This document shows positions 21,501 to 33,035 of a stretch of DNA of 64,000 nucleotides, one piece after another. The position numbers and the translations under genes are program-made. The notes beneath the pieces were generated by a model. It worked only from the letters and a program-made list of their open reading frames with translations. It had not been told where the DNA came from and did not search any database. Source of the stretch: Karstenula rhodostoma CBS 690.94 (Eukaryota > Ascomycota > Dothideomycetes > Pleosporales > Didymosphaeriaceae); assembly GCA_010093485.1 (NCBI GenBank), contig MU001508.1, positions 882,051 to 946,050 on the forward strand. Reading direction: 5' to 3'. Position 1 is the first letter of the stretch. The number at the start of each line of letters is the position of its first letter.

Positions 21501-24500
21501 GAGTATCTTGACATATTCAATCTTCATCATGGAGATACACAGGTATATGTAGGAGCTCGCCCCTGTTGGCTTGCATGCCGCTGCTGACTCGCTTCCACCC
21601 GCACCGAGCGGCAGTCTTCCGCTCTGGGAGCGGACAAGGGGCCGATAGCCAATCGTAAGAAATGACAGACTGGCTGGCATGGTGTGGCTTTGGTTTCACG
21701 ACCGCGAGGCCGCCTGAAGCTTTGGCACCCGGTTCGCCATCTATCCCTGCACCCATCCCGGGCGCCGCCAGCTGTGAGATGATGCTGAGACAGCACGCCT
21801 GACATTAATATTGCCGTTTAACTCGCATTTTGCTGTCAATACGGTCTGAATGGGATAATGTTCGAAGCTTCGGAGACCGAAACGAGGCAGGGATCAACCA
21901 CAGCGGCGGAACCGCATCTTGTAGCGAATTTCTAGAAATACGGACACGCTTCGTCATGTGTTCAGTGGTGCGAAGCTGGGTGCGTCTGCACAATGGCTGA
22001 GTGAGGGGAGTAGCGGTGAAGGCTTGAACTGCAATACCTATATTAGCCGCGAGGGCCGCCCAGAGGGATACGTATTGCTTGATGTCGCAATACGGCAGAA
22101 GTCTGAAACTGCTATCATCTATGGGGGTTGATGCAACAGATCCGAATCACTGGTGAGTCCCAGGCTGAATAGTGTGTCCGGAAACCGCTGATTCGGTTTC
22201 CCAGCAAACGGCCATCAGCAGTGCGCCGAGACTGATCGACGGTCGTGCGATGAATGGCTTTCCACCTGTTGTGCGACCCGACCTTGGGTCGGACCTCGGC
22301 GGTTGCGCAGGGCATCAAGTACATCCACGCACGCAGCAGGACCGCACTACGACCTCACCACAGCATCCTGATTCCTGTCGTAGCGTCAAAAATGGCACGG
22401 TGCATCCGGCCGAAGGAAGCCAAGCGCCCTGATCCATAAGAACCTCTTCCAAGTCAGCCTTCTCCCCGTCCTCCGTACGCCTTGCATCCACTTCACCCCC
22501 TCTCACCTCCGCTCCGCCATCCGATCGGCCATTTCCCTCTCACCGGCCTCCCCATCTCATCAGTCCTGCATGCAGCACGCGGGTAGGGGCAAGCTCGGCG
22601 CATCCGTACCTTGCACATCTGCAACGCCCTCTCCGCGTCTACTCTCCCTCCAATCACTCCCATGTCCGCCTCTCCCACGCACGCGAAGTCCGAAATCGCA
22701 CATGAGAACGCTAGCCCCCATCGGGCGCCCCAGGACGGCGTGCCCTCGGGGACCACACCCACACCCACGGCTGAGGTGAGCGATTCGCACGCGGCAGCTG
22801 CGGTCGCACAAGGTGGTGATCTGCCGCGTGGAGCACAGAAGGCGGGGAGCCACGTGGACTGAACCCCGAATAGCACGCGAGCGCGGACTCGGGGAGGCGG
22901 CCTGCGTAGGCCGCGGGCTCTGGAGGCTTCGCGAAGCTCACGGCGCTGCGGAGCCGTCGTGTTGCATTGTCTGTCTGTCTGTCGAGATATCGGTCCAGGA
23001 GGCCGGAAGGCAGGCAGGTAGGCAGTCGGACGACTACCTCCTTTACAGTGCAGCGCGCACGCGCTCATATTCATAAGCGCAATGCCCATAGGATGTATTG
23101 CCCCTTACCCACTCCCATGCCCTCTATCCACGCTCATGGCAAGAGCCCTACTATCCGATCCAGCTCCAGGGTTGTAGAAGGCTACTCCCAGCATGCGAAG
23201 CGGCTCAGCGGAGTCCCGGCTCTACTCGTACCTGGTCTGCGAGAGCCAATCGACGGCGCTGTGGCATGTCCGCCGCGCCACTTGGGCCAGTATGCGGGCG
23301 TGCGGCGTAGAGAGGCACGTACCGGTGGGTTTCGGTACGTAGGCGATGATAAGACCGCGCGGCCATGGGACGGAGACAGCTTGGGATTCCGTAGACCGAG
23401 CTCTCGGTGCGCGATGGGGGATGCTTTGCAGGGTTTTGACAGGAGCGAGGGTGGGTGCTGCTGGGGCGCGTTATTCAGACTTCGAGGGAAAGGCGTATCT
23501 GGACTGTGTGTCGGACTGATGTTCCTGAGATTACGTGAGAAGACTTGCACTTTGAATCATGCGAGTTGTTTTGGTGCTGTGGGCAGAGCATCCAGAGCTT
23601 GTTGAGTTGATGTTCATCTCATCACCCATCGCGTTCCGCTGTCTATCTCCATCGCTCCACCATCCCACGCTTCCCAATCACCAGTCCATACTCCTCCCCA
23701 CGTCCGGAGTGCCGTCCGAGAACCAGCGAGTCTTGAGAGAGCATAGTGAATGACCCGTAGATAGCGGAGCCTGGGCGTCGGCCTCCGAGCACAAATGATA
23801 AGAATATAGCGCCCGCGCTATCGTGGTCAGCCGGGAAGACTGAGACGGATCAGGGATGGACCGTGTATGCCTGGCGTACGACGACGGGATAAGCAGCGGA
23901 TAGCAGCGCGTCGGTTCTCGTAAGCACTCGGGCGTGCATGCTGTTGCAATTCCATACTTCCGACCTGTTCAGGCTTCTGCTGGTGACTAGGGCTGCGAGC
24001 AATAAGGGGTGGTTTGTTTGCATGTACGGTACCGTCAATTGGTACCCTTGGATACTGGTTATTCCGAAAATTAAACTGGCTTGATGCTCGCATGAACACT
24101 GGGAGCGAGTCAGAGAGTCCCCCGGCAGACACCGCCTGAACGGTACTTGGAAGAAAAGCAGTGATAATGATCATGCCTTGTAAGGCTATGTTGGAAGCAC
24201 GTGGCACTGCTGATGATCTACGTTCCCCTGTCCACTGTCAGATTCCTTGCGTGATAACTGTCTATCAAGCGACATGACTTCCGATGCAGATGGTGTAGCA
24301 AGAGATATCGCCAGTAGAGGTATTCCTGGCAAAGGTATCCCAGAGACGTTCTCAGCTTGTGAAGTAAACACTTTACGGTCCATCGCCTTAACTGCTTTCG
24401 CATCGCTCTCGTGCTTGGATCGATATCGTGACACAGCCCATCTAGTTGATGGACGAGATGTCCCACGCTTCTCAGAATCTGGGAAATGAACAAAACGGGA

Positions 24501-25751
24501 AGATGCGTGCAGTACAATTGTATTTTGATACTCTAAGAGATGGTATCAGACAGGCACTTCTCCGATGAATTTTCTCATCAAGCCTACAGATTTGCTAAGC
24601 AGCTGCCCAATCTGCATTTTTAGACAAAAGCTACTATACTAACCACTTACTATAGTGGAATTGAACTGGTAACTCAATCTGTTGAAGACATATTCCTTAG
24701 AAAATTATCTTGTTACTAAGACAGCGCTTTGGTGGAGAATGTACGATCGACTGTGTATGAGAGTGAGGAGAAGATGTAAATAGTCTCGGCACGGTACAGT
24801 TAGGAAGCTGATCAAGATTGGGACGGTCGTCGTGGATTTATTCGCAGCTCAACACGACCTAAAACAACTACTTCAACCAAGAAGATTCTCCGAATATCCT
24901 AGATTGTTTTGCTATCAACTGGAAAGAAATTTGTACTATCCTTGAGTGCTCGGTATGACTACAATGCTCAAACAAGTAATACAGCAGCTTGCTTGAGGAT
25001 TGCGGATTACGAATCGCTCATCATAGGTGGCTTACAGACCTGCTTCATAGGTTTTTCAGGATCACTATCGACAGCTCTTGTACGTTGAATGGCATTTTGC
25101 AGAGTTGCTCTGCTCACTCATCGTTCTTGGTAGTTTACATGTGATTCACGAGATAAGATCTTGTCTTGATGCAGCAGATCTCGACATCGCCATTATCGAC
25201 CGAAAACACAAAGTACTCGAGTTCACCGTGGGGAATTTTAGACGTAGGGTCATGATCGTGACTTCTTTACCAGATCAGTCCATCTCCAATGTTGCCCCGG
25301 GGCTCATGCCAGCGTATTCCGGGATCTCGACTGCGCTGTCGACCGTAGCTGCCACCTTCGCTTCCTGGTTCTGGACCGCGCTAACCAATAATTTCATCCA
25401 ATTCCTGAAAGTGATCTTCGCTAGGTCAGCGTCTGGTAGATGCGAGTTATTTCCTCAAAGATCCCGAGTGCTGACACCCAACGCCCGATCGCCTGTCGCG
25501 TTCTTGACACATCGTCCGAACTCCGAATGGTAATTCACTACCTCATCCGACTTCGTTTTCAGGGCCTCCGAGAGTGTTGTTTTCTCGACTTTCAAGCCAT
25601 CGCGCATGGAAGGGGGCGTTCAAAACCCAGGATTCACTGTCCCGAAAGCGTTCTAAACCATCATCTGTAGTAGCTGAAAATCGTATAGAGCGACGGGCCA
25701 AAGTATCTTACTTCTCAAGAGTAAGAGGGTGCGAAACTAAGCACAGCTAAC
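18551..25751. other. 7.2-kb gene-poor block
   Basis: No supported gene. Reading frames are short, overlap on all frames and lack family motifs. Minor items: a (GTCT)n microsatellite at about 22970-22983 and AGGC-rich repeats near 23010. From about 24500 the sequence becomes more AT-rich. A 151-codon frame at 25078-25533 precedes the coiled-coil pseudogene but resembles nothing known to me. Confidence 0.5.
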
Positions 25752-27062
25752 AGCGAGCTGATCGAGGGCATACTCAGCCATACACGGGACGGGTCTAACG
25801 AGCGGATCCAAGAGCTCACTGAGGAAGCTGCTACTGCTACACGTAACAGAGAGAGCGTTCAGGACAGTCTCAACGGAGCCAATAAACGAGTTGGCGAACT
25901 TTCGGATGAGATTTCCAGTGTTACCAGTAGCCGAAATGACATCCAAAGAGAACTTGACGGAGCCGCCGCAGACAAATCCATATTGCGCAGTCAATTCGAT
26001 GGGCTGAAGACGATGTATGAGTGGGTAGTACATGAAGCCGAATATAACACAGAAAGGATCAGGACTCTTGAAGCCGAGATTTATGAGATGGATCATCGCT
26101 GTGCCCGCGCCCTGAACGCTCAAACCGCAGCAGAGGAACTCCATCAAACGCAAAGACAGGATATTGCGGCATCAAGGAACATCAGCCTCGTTCGTAGTCT
26201 CACACATCCTCGTTCCGGCATGCGTAGCCACATCAAGCGCTTTAGATCCGTGTCAATGTCGCTGATGGGCAAGATCTATGAATAGGGACGCGGCCTCGCC
26301 ATCGTCAGAGGCGTTCTCGCGGTATTAAAAGATCTGGGAAATAAACTCAGTTCGGAACTCGAGAACACCGGGGAGGAGCTTCGGCAAACACCAGATGCAC
26401 TCGAAAATGCGAAATCGTTGCTGCAACAGGCCGAACAAGATGTCATGGTGATAAGACAGACTTTGAACGACAAGATGGCCAGGACAGCTTCCCTAGAAGA
26501 GGAGGCACGTTGCCAAGTCGAGCTGGAAAACCAAAAGGCCAAACAATATACCAAAAACATTGAACAGAAACGCCTCGACGCGCAAAAGCAGCTCGAAGAA
26601 CTCCGAGAGGCTTACAATGAGTGCCACCATCGCTGCGAGGAATTGAAAACGACTCGAAACAAGATGACCAGAAAAACAATCAACAAGCTGAACGCATCAA
26701 GCAGCTCGAGAGGTCTCAAAAGCAGTACCTGGAGCATTGCGACACGCTCAAAACAGAGCTCAATGAGACCAACCTTTGGGCAGAAGCACAGCTCTCTACC
26801 ATAGAGAAACTCTAAGGATCTGATCAAACGAAGGATGCTCGACTCAAGGATCTGAACCAAAAGCTCACGAATGCAGAAAGAGCGGCAAGAAGGCAGAATT
26901 ATACGATTACTAGCTTGAGGAAGGATCTGGCAGACCAACAGCAGAAAGGGGTCACGATCCAGAGTACAAAACCAGGATCGGATTGCCAGGGTGCGACAGA
27001 CGGCAGTACTGAGAGAGGCTCTTGTAGGATGCGTAGTCTAAGCTGTGCAGGCGCAACTATCT
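25752..27062 (+). pseudogene. Broken coiled-coil protein gene
   Basis: From 25752 to 26285 one frame encodes a Glu/Gln/Arg-rich helical protein with heptad-like spacing (ERIQELTEEAATATRNRESV and onward). It ends in a stop at 26283. A second frame takes over at about 26287 (GNKLSSELENTGEELRQTPD), a third at about 26632 (IKQLERSQKQYLEHCDTLKT), and after a further stop near 26814 the third frame continues as coiled coil to about 26940. The amino-acid pattern is continuous across at least two frameshifts and two stops. This indicates a former protein of more than 400 residues, of structural or motor-associated type; the family was not recognised. No intron boundaries reconcile the frames. Confidence 0.65.
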
Positions 27063-27863
27063 GATTTGTAGTAATGAAATTATCAAGCCTAGTTGTAACT
27101 AAGACACGCCGTCGTTCTCGTCATCGTCCCGAGCACCAACCTTTGTCTTCTTTCGCGGAGGTAGATATCGTCCTTCATCTATATGACTGCCATCCGAGCA
27201 CAATAACGAGTCACACGATTAAGACGATGCGTCGATATCTCTATAGTTGAGGTATCTCTCTATCATAGTTAATGGGATAGTACGCACTATCATATAACCA
27301 CCTTTAATCATTCATACCTAACGCGATTTTTACCTAGTAAATAATTACTAACTTCTAATCCCCTTCCTTCGCGCAAGCGTGTCTCCCTACTCTGATGTTA
27401 CAGTACCGGAACACATCATCATATATGATTGCCACACGATGTCTCTTCCCAGTTAAACCGATCGACTTCACGGCCTCAATTCGTTAATTGTCATGTAGGT
27501 GTATTATGCTTCTTGAACTCGCTGGCTGGTATATGATAGTTTACTTTTTTAGATCAAAGCACAGCTTATTAACAGTTATACGTTCTCTAATCAGTACCCA
27601 GAACTCTAGATGTTCTATCGTCATATCTCAGAGAGCAAACATGCCACTACGCATAGCAGACAATAGTTCCAGCTACCACAAGAGAAAGGTTGTTCGACAG
27701 GAAAAACTGGCCCGGGCGAAGATAAAAACGAGGCTGATGCGGATGAGGAGGATGAGCACGGCGACTTGCTAGGTCCTTACTCCGAGCACACGGACGGTGC
27801 AACCATCCTCACGCAGCCACGATGAATCTCCCACCTCCACACGTCATAATCCAAAACTTTTAT
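27063..27863. other. Gene-free interval
   Basis: AT-rich in its first half. 3' flank of the minus-strand seven-TM gene. Nothing recognised. Confidence 0.45.
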
Positions 27864-29682
27864 TCAAGTGTCGTTCGAGGTCCGCAGCAAAGCCAGCGGC
27901 GCTGGCTGCGCTATCAACACCACCTCATCCCCCGCCGCACTATTCCTGTCCCCATCCCCCTCGTGTTCCTCCGACATGTTACTCCCTCTACTACCCCGAT
28001 CGATGATCTCCCCACTCCCCAAACTCACCCCCCCCAAAGCTAAAACATCCCCGCTCTCCACCTTCACAGTCCCACTCCCCACCTTCACGCCTCCCCATCT
28101 TAGCAACTGCGCACTCATCTGCGACCGCCGCCGACTCAGAACCTCGTACTCTTCCGTCTTGATGATCCCATCGCCATCCACATCCCCATCTTCCTGTCGC
28201 GGCAGCGACCAGCGACTGTGGCTGTGCGTGTTGGGGCATGTAGGGTCGGGGTTGGAGTCATCATCCAGCGAGGCGAAGGTGAGCATGAAGGAGTTTTGGG
28301 TGTGGTTGGAGAGCGCGATTCGCCGGATCAGGTTCGCCATGATCATTTCAATGTTGAGCTTTACGAGGAAGCCGAGGGGGTGGAACATCGCGTAGCTGGT
28401 ACACACATACAATGTTAGCACTGGATTGCCTTCCACACCGCGTCTCTAATCATGTGAAAGGATGGAAGCAGGGACGGAGGGAGGGACGGACGAACAGGAA
28501 GCCATTCGGGAATCTCATCGCGCCGATGATCATGACGTCCATGAGCAGTGAGACTATAATAACGCGCTGGTTGAAGCGGACGAGGCGGTTGTATTTTTGC
28601 AGGCCATTGACGACGAGGTTCTGCTTGACGATGCGGATGAAGTACCAGTTGAGGCAGGCGTCGACGAGGAGGTAGAGCACTTTCTCGACGCGGTCCCAGA
28701 TGTTGTTGATGTGGATGTATCTGGGGGCGGGTGTCAGCGATTTTTCCACGCTTGGGAGGTGGTTGACCGATTTGAATGGAGACATACCGATTGCTAATCT
28801 GCAACCGGGCGGGTATCCAGATGCAGAAGACGCTGATGTTAAGGCAGAGGATGAAGAGGGCGACGCTGATGATCATTGCTCGGCCTTTGGTTCGGTCGTA
28901 GAGGATAACGCGGATGCGGTTGATGATGATTTGGAGCAAGAGGTGGATTTGTATCGCCCACAAGATCACTGTAGAGTCAGCGTATCCGCATTGATATCGA
29001 CATCCTGGCCTGAACAAATGAGAGCGGAACGTACATAAGGACATGAAAAAGTAGAAGCTGGGCGGGACGATGTAGAGCAGGTAGAGCAGGCATTCAATAG
29101 CAATAATGATACATGCTACTAGTTCGATCCATATCATCCATATGTATATGCTCTTCAAGGGCCTTCGCGAGTTTCTTGTCTGCTGGACGGCAAGATAGGC
29201 TGCTGAGATGGCAAAGGCCATGGATAGACCGAATACGATGCCGGCGACAATGATAGCGCGGTATCTGTGGAACGTAGAAAACAGTTAGTACCAACTATGC
29301 AAGTGGCGACTGGGTACCGGAGAGGCATCAGGTAGAAGTCAAAACTGGTGCTAGCTCCCCAGGCTCTAAGAATCGCATATCCACAATGCTCAGGACGCTG
29401 GATGTTCGGGGTGGTGTCTCGCCACAGCTGCAATGGCTCTGAGTCCACGTACGTTGTTGGCATTATCTCGAAGGTATCCGGATCGAGGAACGGGCCGAAC
29501 GCCTGGAAGCGACGATAACCCTCTGGGTCGAAGACATCCCCTCCATGGATGGGCATAGCTTGAGCCGACAACAAGGCGAGGTAAGCAATACAATGCGATA
29601 GTGGGGCAAGAGCAGAATGCGATGTTATGAGCTCTCCACACAAGCGGCAAATCCAAGCATGCCCTACAGGAGCCACTGACAT
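27864..29682 (-). CDS. Seven-transmembrane integral membrane protein, function unknown
   Basis: Five exons on the minus strand: 29682-29318, 29264-29035, 28968-28788, 28720-28496 and 28395-27864. Introns are 53, 66, 67 and 100 bp. The sum is 510 codons with frame kept throughout. An N-terminal hydrophobic segment and ~75-residue non-membrane domain precede seven hydrophobic helices (for example YRAIIVAGIVFGLSMAF, VACIIIAIECLLYLL, FILCLNISVFCIWIP, VSLLMDVMIIGAM). A ~150-residue hydrophilic Gly/Ser/Asp-rich C-terminal tail follows. Intron 1 carries a perfect TACTAAC branch site, although its donor, GTACCC, is weak. Intron 4 uses GTTCGT. The topology suits a receptor or transporter-like role at a membrane, but I do not recognise the family. 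The N-terminus is uncertain: Met at 29682 or the internal Met of MPIHGGDVFD. Confidence 0.75.
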
Positions 29683-30822
29683 GTTGAATGCGCATCTCGT
29701 CGCAAGCGTACCCTCTAGACGACCAGATCAAGCAGCTGTAACGTGCGAATCATAGTGCGCGAATTCCCTGTGTGGGAAGCGCATTGAGGTGTTCGGGCTG
29801 GCTCCGGGAGGTGTGATTGGAGACACAAGCGTGGCTGCATCGCCAGCAATAGCGCTCAGCGAACGCTTCGCATAGATACATGCAATTGGACGGTCTATCC
29901 CGTATTTAGTATTGTAGTAAAATGTCGATGCGGTCAAGAAACACACATGTAGCTGGCTGGCAGTCTGGCAGTGCCACATGATATCAAATGAATCGGGGTT
30001 CTGATCAGCAGTTATACGGATGTATTGCGCAGGCTGCGATACCGTTAGTAGTAGGAACTGCAAAACTATCTGCCTATAAGAGCGCGGGAAAGCGAAAGTT
30101 ACCTGTGGACAGATATTTCCCCTTGGGTCGCACAGCTTCGTCGCGCTGGTGTACCAGAATGTCTTCTAACGAGTCAGTAAGCAGTATTATAACAACCAAT
30201 AAAGCGCAACTAGAGAGCATTGATTTGGTGCTGGTTCCTCGGGGAGCCGGAACTATATACACTGCCCTGGCATCCGGCTAACTTTATCTAAACTGCAGCG
30301 CACATTGTGCGACCCACATTTTGCATCTGCTTAGCTCGATCTTGATTCTCAGGTGTTGCAACTGCATGTGCAGAGGGCTCTTTATCCTGACAACCTTTGC
30401 ATGTAGGCCCCGTCGGAAGGTCAGCTTTGACGTACACAAATGTCAAGATTTCAGTGTAAATAACATCTGACGAAGGGCGGATAACGCCTACTATAAGTTT
30501 AAGCTTGTATTAAGTTTAGGTCTTTCGTTTGTATATCTTGGTGTCATGATCAGCATTTTGTACAGTCAATCAGGCTCAAGAGGAGGTAGGAGCCAGATAG
30601 CACCCCTCTCGTGTGAATGTAAAGACCGGATGGAAACTGTTTTGTCAGTGGATCCTTAGCAGTTGACCCTGAGGTTACCTGATCTACTATATGAGTATCT
30701 AGAACGTGGGACGTGAATACTTTATCGCCGGTGTTCATGTTGTCACGAGAGGCGCCCGCTACAACCCCCCCACCAATGTAGGAATTATATATCCAACCAT
30801 CCCAGTAATACCAATCTCACCA
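29683..30822. other. Gene-free interval
   Basis: Upstream of the seven-TM gene and downstream of the 528-aa protein gene. Contains one copy of a diverged repeat at about 30645-30735; otherwise nothing recognised. Confidence 0.45.
30645..30735. repeat. Diverged dispersed repeat, copy A
   Basis: The copy includes blocks shared, in the same orientation and order, with about 32708-32820. The shared blocks are GACCGGATG.AAACTG.TTTG.CA (just upstream, 30625), CTACTAT..GAGTAT, a short GAAC/CAAC-GT block and TATCGCCGGTGTTC. Spacing between blocks differs by a few bases. Confidence 0.55.
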
Positions 30823-32505
30823 TCAACTCTCCATATCCCCCATGTGCATATGGCGCATACTGTCAACCTCATTCGCCTCATCCGTAAACACACCCGTGGG
30901 TGGCTTAATTCCTACCCTCTTCATCTCCTCCACCATCCCCTTCCTCTCACCCGCATACCTCTCGCTCGCAAGATACAGCCCCGCCCTCCGCCACATAGCC
31001 TCCACATCCGCCACGCCTCCATCCTCCCACCTATACTCCAAAATTTCCTCTTTCCACTTGTCCTTTCCTTCCATCAAGGCAAGTGCACCCGCAGTCCACG
31101 CGTAGATCAGCGCGATATCCGACGACCCGATGAAGTCACTGAAGAAGTCGTCCATGTCGGCGTTCGGTGACATGCCCTGACGGACGAGCTTGATGGACCG
31201 GATGCCCCAAAAGGCTGCTTCGTTGGGCTGCCCGAGGTGGACATAGGTGCGGACCATGCGGGCGACCAGGCGGATGCGCAGGACCACGCGGACCGTCATG
31301 GCGGCTTGGCCGGCGAATCTCCCCTCGTGGATGTCATCTGCGAAATGGCCATCGGCGAGGATCTTGCGGTTGCGACCGGAGATCTTGATGTGTATCGCGT
31401 CGAAGGACTTGATGTAGGTGTCTAGTGCGAGCTGGGGCTTATTGGTTGCGAGGAGGAGATCGCCATCTTCCATGAGGGTGGTGGCTAGCTCACATGATTC
31501 ACGGACTGTAGGGTAAGGCACTTTCATTGCTTTGTGGAGCTCGGCGATTACGCTTTCATCGTAGCCTGTGAAGTCTGTATCGTAGAGGTCTTTCACGTCG
31601 CCGAAGGGAAGGAGGAGTTTTCTTTGGATCTCAAGGGGGACGGGCTTGGGATCTCTTGGATTGTACAGCTCGCGGAGTCCAAATATGAGGCAGAGCTGTG
31701 GGTTGAGGCTGATGTAATTGAGCGCAGAGTAGAACCAAACTTTAGTGAATTTGGGCAGGTCCTCCAGAAGTAGGACGATGTCGTGGTCCGGTACAGTGAC
31801 GCCATGTAAGGGCGCTGTGATCTGGACGAGGCCTCTGTGCTGAAAGCACTCGTGCGCACGGGGCCCAGCGGCGACGATGGGAACCTGCCCTTCGGATCTG
31901 ATATGGTGGACTAGTCTCAGTCAGCCATGCAAATGCACAAAAGAAACTGTCCATACCAGCATGCGGCCACGGCGTCTCAATCCGCACAAACACGTTTTTC
32001 CTCCAGCTCCTCAGCGCTTCTTGCCAGACCTGCTTGTTCGTCCTCAGCAGTGCAAACTCGAAGTTGTACATGCCACCCAGCCCATCACCAACCTCATACA
32101 CCTCCAATCTGTTCTGTCAGACATCAGCCTCTCTCTCTCGTGCACTACGTGGAGGCTCCCTACTTCGGGCCTAAAGTATTCATCGTACACTTGTTCGCGC
32201 AACTCCAACGGCAACCGCATGAACGGAAACGGTTGCTGTGGCACCGGCGGCTGCACAACAGGGGCACGATGTCTGCGCAGCTGCTCGTGGAGCTTGTCGA
32301 ATGCGGCGACCACGTCGGGAGTAAGGGACTCGTCTTCGGAGTCCTCGTCGATAGATACGTGGTCCATCGATCCGAGAGCGAAGTCGACATCGTCGCGTTC
32401 TGAGGGCGGACTGCTGTAGGGCGGAGGAGAGTGGGGTCGGGACAGCGGGGTGTCGGTCCAGCCGCCATTCACGGGATCTTGAGGGCGCGGGCGGGAAGAC
32501 GCCAT
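30823..32505 (-). CDS. Uncharacterised 528-aa protein with an F-box-like N-terminal motif
   Basis: Three exons on the minus strand, 32505-32164, 32113-31957 and 31910-30823. Introns are 50 and 46 bp (GTAGGG...GACAG with CTGATG, and GTATGG...CTAG with GCTGAC). Together they give 528 codons in frame. The N-terminus is Pro/Ser/Asp-rich. Residues ~100-114 read FMRLPLELREQVYDEYFRPE, the LPxELRxxVY style found at the start of many fungal F-box-like and related uncharacterised proteins. This is followed by LLRTNKQVWQEAL, as in those families. The C-terminal ~350 residues are soluble and helix-rich with no recognised domain. Function unknown. It is flanked on both sides by copies of a diverged repeat. 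Confidence 0.75.
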
Positions 32506-33035
32506 AGCATGTGAGTGAATGAACAAAGCGGCCGTTTCAGCAGTGAGTTTCGGGGGAAATAGTTCGGAGCGATGTTCGAGGCGATTGGCAAGCTTCCCCG
32601 CACAAACAACCGCAGTCGCACTATCTCCGATTGGCCCGTTGTTGCGATTCATTGATTGGCTTCAGAAACACTTTATCTTCCGCGCAGTGCACTCTCGAGT
32701 TAACCCGAGGACCGGATGTAAACTGCTTTGCCAGACGGAATCTCGATATATGGCCCTAGGACGACTTGGGCTACTATGAGTATCCACAACTTGAACCTCA
32801 TCGTGTATCGCCGGTGTTCTTTGATGAGCCATGAGAAAAGACACGTCGGATCCGCTGTATGTCGCATATCAGGCAATAGGGCATCATGAACTGTGGTACT
32901 TGGGTCTGCCCAATATCTTATTTATACATATGCATTATACAGTACAGTTTCCAACCCGCCCAATGCAACACCGTTCCTTCTACAAGAGTGGAAGCGGCGC
33001 ATGATATCACATCCCAAACGCCTTTCGTGGAGATT
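32506..33035. other. Intergenic region
   Basis: Upstream of the 528-aa protein gene and downstream of the Tim50 gene, both on the minus strand. Holds repeat copy B; nothing else recognised. Confidence 0.5.
32703..32820. repeat. Diverged dispersed repeat, copy B
   Basis: Partner of the copy near 30645 and in the same orientation, so the two copies form direct repeats around the 30823-32505 gene. Shared strings include GACCGGATGTAAACTGCTTT, ACTATGAGTATC and TATCGCCGGTGTTC. Confidence 0.55.

Noticed and set aside
22493..23089. 198-codon minus-strand frame
   Set aside because: Cys/Arg/Pro-rich with no domain; other frames in the same place are equally open.
25078..25533. 151-codon frame as the N-terminal part of the coiled-coil gene
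   Set aside because: Its sequence is not helical-repeat-like and no splice or frame link to 25752 was found.
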